Shown: positions 25,012 through 35,500 of the stretch, one piece after another
Layout of the letters: each line of letters begins with the position of its first letter
Position numbering within the stretch: the stretch's first letter is position 1
Assembly: GCF_025753855.1 (NCBI RefSeq)
Contig: NZ_JAOWPT010000019.1
Location: 1 to 64,000 of the forward strand
Source: Mesorhizobium sp. ZC-5
GTDB lineage: Bacteria; Pseudomonadota; Alphaproteobacteria; Rhizobiales; Rhizobiaceae
DNA: 64,000 bases
Reading direction: 5' to 3'
Position numbers and translations under genes: made by a program
The notes under the pieces: generated by a model
What the model saw: the letters and a program-made list of their open reading frames with translations, nothing else
Database searches by the model: none
What the model was told of the DNA's origin: nothing

Positions 25012-26133
25012 ATGCGGATCGACCTTGGGGTCGTCGCGTTGATCGAGGACTCCGAACCTGTAGTCACGGCGGTCTTGTTGGCGCGTGGGCTCTGCGAGAT
25101 CTACGACCGTATCGCCCAGGAAGGCGAGATCGTTCAACAAGGGGCTTCGATGCCACCGATCGCTCGAAGGGCGCTGGCCCGTCTGTCGCGGCATTGCCTG
25201 ACCGAAGGAGTCGATGACTTGGGGTCGAGCATCCACCTGGTGATGGGGGCAGCGTCGCGGGCGATGGGGTTTTGGGGCATCCCCAGCTTCGCCGGAGACT
25301 TCAAGTACAGCGACGTGGAGTTGGTGGACGACGCCTCGGGCGTTCCGACCGCCGACTGCAGGGAACTGGCGCGGCTGGGCGGAAGCGAGTTCGATGCCAT
25401 CGAAGACATCCATCATGAGCAGTTGAGGGTCGCGGTCCAGAGCTATCCGGCTGCTCAGCGGGATCGAGCTTACACCACCATCCGGGAATTCGTGGTGCGG
25501 CGGCCGGTTTGCAGTCTGGACGCCCTGCACAGGTTTATCACGAACGATCACCTGCACGGCGCGCGCGCGATCGCTGCCCTTTACCGGCCAATTCCTCAGA
25601 CTGCGATGGCAAATGGCTCCGCCCGGCTGTGCGGACGTTGCGGGTCTCTGCTCTGGCCGACCAGTGATCCCGCGTTCCCCAATGGACGATGCAGAGTGCG
25701 TCGGTGCGCCATCCGTGGGGAAACGATCGTGGGCGACGGCATCGCTGATCCTTCGTTGTTTCGACTCGCCACGGGTGCCGTTCTGGCCTTCTGGGTGGGA
25801 CCCGGGCTCGACGAGGTGGCGTTGCATGACCACCTCGCTGGCCAAGGCCGATCCGTTTCCCTCTACCCCATGTCCGATGCTGCGGACGTCGGGCTCGACG
25901 GGCTGGAGGTTGGTCTGGACGTGAAAAGCTACGCGAGCCCGCTCGTCCTCGGCGCTCGATTGTCCAGAGGTGTTGGGCGTCTCAGTATCTTCGGTCGGAA
26001 GATCATCGTCGTCCCAGACTACAAGGTGCGGCTGAACCCCCGCTACATCGACGATCTCCGAGCATCGTACGTAGGTGCAGAAGACTTGGAGTTCATGACG
26101 GTTGCCTCCGTCATCGAGGAATTCTCGGCATGA
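25012..26133 (+). CDS. PIWI-RE island protein: zinc ribbon plus restriction-endonuclease-fold nuclease
   Basis: 373 residues. The N-terminal ~200 are helical and fit the partner domain of pPIWI-RE islands. Then come C207-x2-C210 and C227-x4-C232, a zinc ribbon. The last third looks like an REase fold: GLDEVALHDHL (candidate first Glu), then LDGLEVGLDVKSYASP with D296/D303 and K305 giving a D-x-K core, and KIIVVPDYK. In known three-gene pPIWI-RE islands a small REase protein accompanies the helicase and the PIWI protein. Start: ATG 25012 or GTG 25006. Its 3' end overlaps the helicase gene (ATGA). Activity on DNA is inferred. Confidence 0.75.
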   Translation: MRIDLGVVALIEDSEPVVTAVLLARGLCEIYDRIAQEGEIVQQGASMPPIARRALARLSRHCLTEGVDDLGSSIHLVMGAASRAMGFWGIPSFAGDFKYSDVELVDDASGVPTADCRELARLGGSEFDAIEDIHHEQLRVAVQSYPAAQRDRAYTTIREFVVRRPVCSLDALHRFITNDHLHGARAIAALYRPIPQTAMANGSARLCGRCGSLLWPTSDPAFPNGRCRVRRCAIRGETIVGDGIADPSLFRLATGAVLAFWVGPGLDEVALHDHLAGQGRSVSLYPMSDAADVGLDGLEVGLDVKSYASPLVLGARLSRGVGRLSIFGRKIIVVPDYKVRLNPRYIDDLRASYVGAEDLEFMTVASVIEEFSA

Positions 26134-29100
26134 GAGCGCAGCCGAAGGACTTTGTGGGAGCCCTGGGGGCGCAATGGTTGTGCGCGGCCATGGACACCAT
26201 CCTTGGGGCGAAGCATCTTCGCGATGCCCCAGCCTTGATGTCGGGCTTCGGCTCAGTGCTGGACAGCGCAACGCTTAAGGGCTTCGCGGAAGCGGCCACG
26301 GCCCTTCGTCTGCTCGGCGTCGTGGCTGCATCGGAGATTCAGCTGCGTCAGCTGGTCTACTCGGCGCTTAGCTGGGAGGAGGACCACCGCCACCTGCCCG
26401 ATTACAGGGAGCCGCCGTACAGGATCGATGCATCAGATCCTCGGTTCCCGTTCCGCAGGCGAGTCCCGGACGACGACCCAGAACTGGTCGCGATGATGGC
26501 TGCGCTCAAGAACCCTTTGGCGTTTAGATCATGGTCGCTCACGGCGGCCGATCCGACACGATCTATGATAGTCGAGGTGGGTCCCTCAGGATCGAGCGAG
26601 AGGATCTCCGTTGATCTCGAAAGCTTCCTTCCAGATGCTCCGCCGCGTTTCGATTTCACCAGGGAGCCGCGTGGTGCCATCGAAGTACCGGTATCTGAAC
26701 TGATCCTCGTGGCCGAGGAACTCGACGAGATGGATCGGCGGCAGCCGGGACGACCGCCCGGCAACTGGGCGGCCCGGATGCGCGAGGCGAATGGCGCTCT
26801 GAAGGTGGAGATGCTCTCACCCGATAGGGCCACTGGTCGCCTGGTCGCGAAGGACACCATTCGGCTAGACGGGCTGCGGCACCTGATCGGTCTCCCCGGC
26901 ACCGGCAAGACCACGTTGATCGTGCTGTTGCTCATGTGGCTGAGCGCACGGGATTACCGCGTCGTCGTACTGCTGCCATCCATTGAGACATCGTTGAACC
27001 TGCTTGGCGACCTGCGCAAATACGGCGCTGATGTCGGTCTGCTGATGGGCCAATCGCCGCAGACGCGCATAGATCACGCTCGAAAACTTGCCGATCGCAT
27101 TGGCGCAACCGAGACCAAAGGGTTCGGCGCAACGGCGGAGGGCGCGGAATTGTTGGCACTGAACTGCGCCTTGGGCGGCTTCGAACAGGATGCTCAACCA
27201 GAACGCGAGTTTCCTCACCTGTCGCCCCCGTGCACGTCCGTGCTTCAGCGCTCGGCCAGGGCGGATGGCTCGCTGCGACCAACTGAAACGGCCCATCTCT
27301 GTCCACTGTCGGCGCACTGTGGCCGCCTGAGAGCGCCGAGGGAACTTACCGATCACAACATCTGGTTGGGCCATGTACTATCGATGGACACCCGGATCAG
27401 CCCGCACTTCAGCGATGATCGGATTCGACATTTCGAAGCGGTGGCCATGAATTCCGATCTGGTCATGGTTGATGAGGCGGACGGAGCGCAAGCCGTCCTC
27501 GACCGCAAGGCCGTGGCGTCGCTCGATCTGACCGGCAGCGAGTCCAGTTACGAGCACGCGCTCAATCGAGATCTCTTCGTTCCGTTGTCGACCGGGCGAA
27601 CCGACGTAGCGGCAGGCAGCATCCAGCAGTACGGTCGAGCAGCGTCCGACTTCCGCAGCTTGAATCACAGCCTGGTCGGGCACCTTCAGAACCTGAGGCT
27701 CCGAAGCGGAGTGGAGACGCCGCTATCGCGGTTCGAGGATACCTTCGTCACCGGCAACAACATCCTCACGGCCATCTTCAGCCCAGAGGACATTTCCATC
27801 CTGTCGGGCTCCCAACGCGAGAGCGAAGAAAGACGCTTCAACGCCATCCGGGCGTTCTGGGACGGCTGCATCCGCGCGGCCCTGATGCGCCGCACGGACG
27901 AGGACCAGGACGTCGACGGATACGGCTTCGATCCCGAGCGCATCGCCATCGACCTAGGCAGGAGCAAGGGCGAGGTGTCGGCGACCGCAACGGCCATAGC
28001 GGGGCTGACGCGCGACTGGATCTCGGAGCCGCTGGCTGCGCAGCGTGATCAGTACTTGGAGCAGGTACGCAGCGAATTCTTCAAGCTCGTCGAACCTGGC
28101 GCTCATCTGGGGCGTGACGAGGTCGTCGAGCTCTTCCGTTTTCTCGTCGGCGTGACCACCGTCGTCATGCAGTTTCTTGCGCTAATCCCTGCTCAGCAGG
28201 CCATGGTGGCCGAGGGCGTTCACAGGGAGCCGCTGTTCCAGCAAGGCATTTCGGAGGACCTCGGGCGGCTGGTTCCGGAGGCGCTGATCGGTCGGCTCTC
28301 CGGAGTCCGGTTCCGCTATGAGGACGAAGGCCTCCGGTCCAAGGTTCGCCTGCAATACGTGTCGTTCCGCGGCGCTCCCAGGGTGCTGCTGTATCGTCTT
28401 GGCAGGTTGTTGAGGCATCAAGGCCGTGCAAGGGGCCCCAATGTCCTGCTTGCGAGTGCAACTTCGTACTTGGCGGAGAGTCCAACTTTCCATATCCCCG
28501 TCGGGCCTGACATCGTCCTGCGTCGCACCGGGCGGGACGCGGGGTCGCGCCAGTCGAAGTACGTGTTCGCGCCGATACCAGACACATCGAACCCAAGCCG
28601 GATGCTGCGGTTCAGCGGCTCGTCGACCACCGAGCAAGACAGAGTGCTCAAGAAGATGGTCGAGCACTACTTCCTCGGCGAACACCCGTTGGCGATGCAA
28701 ATGGTGACCGACTTCGATCCTGGCCGCAAGGTCGGCATGGTGGTGAACAGCTATGAGCAGGTGATGAAGATCAAGGCCCATATCAAGAGGATAAGGCCAG
28801 ATTTGGCGGGCCGCGTGATCGGCGTGGCGAACAGGCCGCCCGATCAGAACGATGGGGATTGGATCAGTGCCGCACAGGTCGAGCGCCTGAGCGCTAGGGA
28901 CAATTGGGACGTCCTCCTCTTCCCGATGAAGGCGCTCGCAAGAGGGGTGAACATCGTCTTCGAATCGGGGCCTAGGGTCCGCGATGCCTTGCTCGGGACC
29001 CTCGTGTTCCTAATTCGTCCGCATCCGGCATCGGAGAGCCTGGACCTCGTCGCGGGTATTGCCGGTCAACAGTCGTTGGCATTCGACATGCGGCATTTCC

Positions 29101-29522
29101 GCGACGAGGAAGGATACGAGGACTTGGCGACCGCTTGGCGCCACGCGCGTCGCGAGCTTTCATCAGTCACACGACGCCTGTTGCGGTTCCCACTGCAGGC
29201 CAGCCGACTAGGCGAGCTCGCGATACCCTTCACGGCGGACATAATGGTCGACGTGCTTCAGACCATCGGCAGAGCGATGCGCAATGGAGCAGCCGCGCGG
29301 GCGATCTTCGTGGACGCTGCATGGGCACCTCGCTCCGCGGCAGGTGCTCAGGACAACTTCCGGAGCAGCATGCTGGTGGCGATGCGGGACATCCTGCGCA
29401 ATCGTATTCACGACGATGACGCCGTCGATGCCGAAATCTATGGGGCTCTCTACTCGCCCTTCTACGATCCGCTGCGCCGCTGCGCGGGCGTAGCATTCTC
29501 GGATGGACCACTAGATGAGTGA
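26130..29522 (+). CDS. DinG/XPD-like superfamily 2 helicase of the PIWI-RE island
   Basis: 1,130 residues. A ~240-residue N-terminal region without motifs (the place of the island-specific domain in pPIWI-RE helicases) precedes the Walker A GLPGTGKTTL (K260). Between motifs I and II are four cysteines, C346, C368, C391 and C397, positioned as in the Fe-S domain of XPD/DinG helicases. Motif II is VDEAD (D448, E449) and motif VI is QTIGRAMRNG (Q1044, R1048, R1051). It is expected to unwind DNA or DNA/RNA hybrids 5' to 3', probably to give the PIWI protein access to its target. The start overlaps the nuclease gene and the stop overlaps the giant gene. Confidence 0.85.
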   Translation: MRAQPKDFVGALGAQWLCAAMDTILGAKHLRDAPALMSGFGSVLDSATLKGFAEAATALRLLGVVAASEIQLRQLVYSALSWEEDHRHLPDYREPPYRIDASDPRFPFRRRVPDDDPELVAMMAALKNPLAFRSWSLTAADPTRSMIVEVGPSGSSERISVDLESFLPDAPPRFDFTREPRGAIEVPVSELILVAEELDEMDRRQPGRPPGNWAARMREANGALKVEMLSPDRATGRLVAKDTIRLDGLRHLIGLPGTGKTTLIVLLLMWLSARDYRVVVLLPSIETSLNLLGDLRKYGADVGLLMGQSPQTRIDHARKLADRIGATETKGFGATAEGAELLALNCALGGFEQDAQPEREFPHLSPPCTSVLQRSARADGSLRPTETAHLCPLSAHCGRLRAPRELTDHNIWLGHVLSMDTRISPHFSDDRIRHFEAVAMNSDLVMVDEADGAQAVLDRKAVASLDLTGSESSYEHALNRDLFVPLSTGRTDVAAGSIQQYGRAASDFRSLNHSLVGHLQNLRLRSGVETPLSRFEDTFVTGNNILTAIFSPEDISILSGSQRESEERRFNAIRAFWDGCIRAALMRRTDEDQDVDGYGFDPERIAIDLGRSKGEVSATATAIAGLTRDWISEPLAAQRDQYLEQVRSEFFKLVEPGAHLGRDEVVELFRFLVGVTTVVMQFLALIPAQQAMVAEGVHREPLFQQGISEDLGRLVPEALIGRLSGVRFRYEDEGLRSKVRLQYVSFRGAPRVLLYRLGRLLRHQGRARGPNVLLASATSYLAESPTFHIPVGPDIVLRRTGRDAGSRQSKYVFAPIPDTSNPSRMLRFSGSSTTEQDRVLKKMVEHYFLGEHPLAMQMVTDFDPGRKVGMVVNSYEQVMKIKAHIKRIRPDLAGRVIGVANRPPDQNDGDWISAAQVERLSARDNWDVLLFPMKALARGVNIVFESGPRVRDALLGTLVFLIRPHPASESLDLVAGIAGQQSLAFDMRHFRDEEGYEDLATAWRHARRELSSVTRRLLRFPLQASRLGELAIPFTADIMVDVLQTIGRAMRNGAAARAIFVDAAWAPRSAAGAQDNFRSSMLVAMRDILRNRIHDDDAVDAEIYGALYSPFYDPLRRCAGVAFSDGPLDE

Positions 29523-32500
29523 CCGACTGCCAGACATCCTGTACCGCGGCGTGAAAGGCAGTCGGTCTGGAGGAAGGGAAACCGTCGTCTCTGCGCTGCA
29601 GTTCGACGGCGAGGCCGGCGATCCCGTGGAGGCTGAACGCGTCACGTGGACAACGCGCGCTGCGGCATTGATGAGGGAACTCGCTCAGGCGGGTGACGCT
29701 TCCGAGAGGGAAGGGGGGCACGCGTTGCCATACGCTTCCCTGCGGGCGTCGATCGCGTCGCAGGTGCCAGAAGCATTGGTCCTGGAGCGCGACCTGGGTG
29801 CGCCTTGGTCAGACCAGCCAAGAGCATTGATGGATGTGCCGAGCAGCGGCGATCTCAAGGAGAGACTGGGAAGGGCGCTCACACTGTGGGTAGGGTCGGC
29901 ATTGCGCCCATGGGCTACAAGAGTCGGTGCGCCCGAGCAGCTCGTGGATGCGATCGACGTCTTGGCCTCGAACGCCTTTTCCTGGCAACGCCGCTCGGTA
30001 GTTCTTGGAGGAGCTTTGACGTCCGACAGTTTCGTGGAGGCGCGGGATGCCATCATCCACACCTTCGCGCGTTGCCTCGAAGGCAAAGTGCTCTTCGAGG
30101 GCATGGGGCCGGTTCGGCGGATTGTTCGGGGTCGCAGTTCGTCCAATCAGATCGACTTCATCACCTGGCCGAGGCGGCACGGCGAAGCACTCTATTCGAT
30201 GGTGGCCACGATCACGGTCGAGACCGTTCCGTTCTCCGAAAAGCCGATCGCCACAGTGCGCGCGTCCCGTCGGCGCTGGATGCAGGAGGTTCCAACCGGT
30301 CGAGTCCTCATCGGTCAGAGCAACGTGAGCCTTACGCTCATGGCCCAGAACGGTGCGAAAGTGTGCTTGGAAGTACCAGCGCCGGTGCGATCGCAGCAGG
30401 TTCAAGACCCGATCACGCCTGAATTCCTCGGGCACCTGCTCGGCACGGGCGCCGACATCGGCAGCAGCATGGCCGAGCAGGTGGAGAGGGGTGCCAGTTC
30501 TTCCCACTTCTTCGGCATCCCGTACTCGCCGCGTTTCGGTTCCCATCCCATCGGCGCGGGCGTTTCAACGAGAGATCAGACCGATCTCTTCGATGTCGTG
30601 CAGCAGATTATGGGCGGCCTCGGATTCGTCGCGATACCGTTTGAGGAGACAACCACGACCAAGCAGGTGCCGAAGCGGGCCGAGGAACTCCACAAGGCAT
30701 TGGAGACCGAGGCGCTGCTGTCCGACATCGCCATTGCAGTAGGGCGAAACGATCTTGCGGACGATGCATCCATCCGAGCCGCGTGGGACTCCCTGGATCT
30801 TGGCGAGTATGGTCCGATCATAAGCGCCACGGCCGCGTCCAAGGCCCGCGAGAAGCTGCTAGAGGTCAGAACCGCCAACGCCCAACGGGTGTCCAGAGCT
30901 TTCGGTGAGAAGAAGCCATCGGTGGTGGCGATTGCTCGTAGCGAGAACGAGCGCCGCCTGCTCGAATCTGTCCTGCGAACCCTATTCGGGACAAGTATCG
31001 AGGTGAGCACTCGTCCGCTGCCCAGCGATGTGCACGGATCACGCGCGACCCTTCCGCTGTCCGAAGCGAAGAATGGTCAACGCTTCGAGGCTCGTGTCGC
31101 CGCATGGCGACCTCTTGCCGAGCTGCTTAACCAGATCGACGGTGGCTGTCACGCGCTGGTGCAGGCGACCGACTGGTATGATGGACGACCAGACGATCCA
31201 GTCAACAAGCCGGCCGGTCGGTACGCACTCGCCGCGGAGGCCAACGCGAACGTGCAATATCTGCGACCTAGGGCGTCGGGTCATAGAGGATTCGCGAACT
31301 ACCTCCACCGGATACAAGCGGCGACGTACGATCTGATATTCGGTCATGCAGGACTGGTCTCCGATGTCGCGAACGTGGTCGCCGATGCGTTCCGGGACAG
31401 CACGGAGGAGCCAACATCGTTGATCGGGATATCCGTCCTCACTCAGGCGCGCACCCGACTGGCAGGCAAGGGCGGCAAGCTCTGCATCGCGACCCGGGTC
31501 GATTGCGAGAACGGTCGGACCACGGCACGGGTGGGCTGGTACGACGGCGAGATGAAGTGGTCCGCGAGATGGGAGCCGCTGTTCAAAGCCTTGAAGCGGA
31601 TCGCAAGCCCTTCGATCAAGGCGTCATTGGGGAGCGGCCTTGCGACCGAACGCGCCAGTTTCCAGGCGTTCGTGCGCGAGATCTTGGACGATTGCGTTGA
31701 AGTCGGCGACCGCCCCCTCGTCATGATCGACAGCACTGGGGCAGCCTCCCTGTGGCCCTGGCTTAAGGACGGTCAAATCTCCGGCGAGATCACTCTTGGT
31801 TCGGAACGCCTGGACGCCTCTCGTCGATGGCCCGGCGCCAGATTGGTTCGCGTGCGCTTGGGCAATGCGGCTCGGATCGCCGAGCGCAAGACCACTGACT
31901 ATGTCGCGGTTGCCACCGACACGGGAGCCGAGACCGGTGAGATCCTCCGCCGGTACTGCCCCACCATAGTCGCGAGGACGGTCAAGCTCTCGTCGTCGCG
32001 CACTGGCGCTCATTACTGGGCGACAGCGGGATATTTCCAGATGTCGCTGCCAAGAGGACTGAGCGTCTATCGGCGTCTGGTCTCACTGGTTCACGTGGCC
32101 AAGGCGTTCAAGGACGCTCCTCAACCCATGGAGAAGCTCTTTGCGCCGATCGAGATACCGATCTTTGACGTGAGCTACCGGCTCCCGAACCCGATCGAGA
32201 TCACCGTCGCCAGCACACGGGAGGGGGACGATCCCGATCGCATTGCCCACCTCGTCGCCAGCCTCAGGTACGGCTATGGGCATACCGCGTCCGCCACGTC
32301 CTTGCCCGCCCCACTATCGTTCGAGTCCAAGGCGCGCGATTACATGACGCGCTTCGCTCTTGATCTGTCCCCGGAGGAGGACGACGAGGCCGCCGAAGTC
32401 GGGCAAGGACCAACGGTCGACGACGGCACGTATGCCGACGAGGGCGCGCCGGATGATGCCGGTGCTGGCGGTGGGGCATCCGACAAGCAGGCCTGGGACG

Positions 32501-35500
32501 GCATACTTGCCAGCAAACCGGGGGTGACGGTCCTCAATGCTCCGCTATGGCCTAGGGACGCCGGCGCGCCCATCTTCAAGCCCAGCGATCGGTCTGAGAC
32601 CGCTGTGCACATGTTCCATCAAGCGCCGAAGGTGAATAGGGAGCGGCCAAACGACGACGGCGATGAAGAAGCGCCTACTTGGTCGGAACTTGCGGGAGTC
32701 ATCCGTCTCCCGGACTTCGTGACCGAGGAATGGCTCTCCGAGTTTGTGCAGATTCCGAATGCACAGCTCAGGGCCATTCATCAGTCTCGATCGGAACTGG
32801 CGACATTGACCGGCTTCGATGGCTGGCCGGACCTCCGGCCCGACCAGAACGACTTCGTGCCGATCCTGTTGAATGGACTGAGGTATCCACGGTTCGCCGC
32901 CGCGATCTGTCAGATCGCCAAACGAAGCATGGCTTCGAACAAGGCTAAGCAGTGGAGCCCCTTCAACCCTCTCTGGCGCCAAGCGATCACGGCGGCGAAA
33001 TCCACGGTCCGGTCCGATGCGTCCCTCTCCAGACCCGACACCTTCTGGAATTTCCTCGATATCCTGTTGAAGGGCGACGCGGTCCGACTCGCCAAGGCTC
33101 AAGTCGTGCTTGGCGCCTATGAGCACCCGTTCGACGCAGCGATCATCGGCACGATCAAGAACGATGGGCGGCTCGGGGACGTTCGCGAGTTCGCGACCGA
33201 CGCCGCCGAGCACCTTTTTCGTTCCGACTACGAATGGTCCGGCGACATTCGCCGCTTCCCACCCAAGCCGACTGGCGAGGGTGAGGTGCAACCTGCTCAA
33301 GTCGAGTTCGCCGACCCCGAAGGGCCATCCATCAACACGGCCCGTCAAACCCAAACGGAGCATGTCCCCATGATTGGTACCAATGCAGTTGGCCATTCAG
33401 CACCTGCCTTGGACATGGGAACGGAAATTGATATGGCGTCCGACGCACCCGATGGGACGACGTCGATCGACGATGAAGCCGCTTGGCGCAGCGCCATGGG
33501 CAGCATCCTACGATTTGCCGACCCCGACGCGGGGCCCGACGAAGGCGTCCTAGCCAAGATCGAGGAGCAGCTCGAAGCCGCGCGGCAGGCGCTTGTTCGA
33601 TACGATGCGTCCAAAAAGAAGGCTGTGTCCGCTCAAGCCTTGTTGGAACGCTCCCAAGCGATACTCGAACACGCCAAGGCAGTTCTAGTCGATGCCGGGG
33701 TCGAGAACGAGGATTTCGGTAGCGTTCCGACCGGGTCCTTCAGCGCGACGATCGATCTTGAAGCAGCGGCCTCGATCGAAGAGACGCTTGCGTCGGCGGA
33801 GGAAATTGGGAGCGCTGCGCGGGAGAAGATCGACAAGGCGCAACGCATCCTCCGGCAAATGCTGATGACTCGACTGGACGAAGCCTCCGCTCTGAGGATA
33901 CAAGCGATCGAAGCGGGTCGTAGCGTGATCGCCTCCGTGATCGAGGTGCTGCAGCGATTGGCGCCGGTCCCGCGGCCCTCCGGGGACAGGCAGTTCGAGG
34001 CTTCGGTTGATTCAGCCGAACCGCCCGCGTCGGACGAGCCGCCTTCTCTCGCAGCGGACGCGCCGGAAGCCGACGAGACCTTCTCGACACCGCTGGACGA
34101 TGTCGGCGAAATCTCTTCGAAGCGCGATTGGGATTCCTCCAATGAGCTGGATGAATTCACGCCCGTCGAGGATGCCGATCTCGTCCTCGATCGGTTCGCA
34201 ACCGAGCCGGACGAGGGCGAAGATGCATTGGCATCCGGTCCGGATCCGATGGTGGCGAAGCTCGAAGAACGATTCGAGGAATTCGTCGTCACACAGAGGT
34301 TCGGGCTTGCATTCCACTTGTCCGAGGCGGCGCGTCGAGCTGGCCTGCACCAGGATTTCGCCGTTTCCCTGCCGGAATTGAAGCTTGCTGCCTTCGCGGG
34401 CCGCTTCAACCACTCTGCCCACCAGGGCAGCTCCGTGGTCCACGATCTGATGACCGAGGCCGCGCTGGTGTTCGAGAGCCTCGATGACGAGCAATCAACG
34501 ACCACGGCGAGGCGGATCATGGGACTGGCTTCACTCGCACCATTCGCGATCTTCCATGGGGAGTCCGACGCCAAGGCCGCCCTTGAATCCCTGCGTCAGG
34601 TGGGGCCGGGCCTTGGGAAAGCAGTCCATGGGCTGAGGGAGGCCTTGGCAGCTCCGCTCAGATCCGGGATCTCGCTCAGTCCTTCCCTGCTTCGGCTGGC
34701 GCGCGAGGATGCACAGGACGACGAGTACACGCGCATCCTTGCTGACAAGATCAAGCATGCCTTAGAGGAATTCGGGGCCAAGCGCTACAAGTTCCAGTTG
34801 GGGAACAAGCTTCGTGGTGCCCTTACCAACCGTGATGGCGCCTTAGGCAACCTTGGGGCGCGGGTCGAACGAGGCGGGCAGTCGGCATTGGACGCCGCCC
34901 GAAAGTTCGCTGCCCAGTACAACGACCGTAGCTCTGTCATCCACCTCCTCGAGGAGACGGAGAAGCGGGTCGCAACATACAAGCTCACAGGCATCGATGG
35001 CATCGCCAGAGAGAAGCTCGTCGGCCTCATCCAGTCGCTGGCGCAACTCTGCGCGGAATACGTCGATTCCGCCGACGCTGCGCCAGTGATGAAAGGCATG
35101 AGGGCCAATATTCAGAAGGCGAGGTCCGGCATCACCGACGCGGTCGATACCCTGGATGGCGCGCTCGCGCAGTTTCCAGCGGCCACCGCTCTGGAGGCAT
35201 CCGCCGTCAAGTTCGCACGAGAAGCCTTCGACAGCTTCAAAAAAACGCTGAACGGCGGGGAATCCACCCCTAGTCCAGTCGATCATCTGGTTGCTCTGCA
35301 TGGGCAGCTCCTATGGGTATCGGCGCTCAACTTCGGCCGCGGTTGGTATCCGGCGCCGTACGCGCCAGAAACTGTCACGAGCGCGCTCGTCGGATTGGGC
35401 TCGGACCAAATCCATGGCGCCGCCGATGGGGCTGCCTTCGATACCGCGATCCGGAAGCGACTGGCTGTCGGGTCGCACATCGCAGCGTCGATGATGATCG

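Noticed and set aside
24946-26271. Long minus-strand frame opposite the first PIWI-RE operon gene
   Set aside because: It mirrors the coding strand in GC-rich DNA, has no family motifs and no ribosome binding site; the plus-strand genes overlap as an operon.
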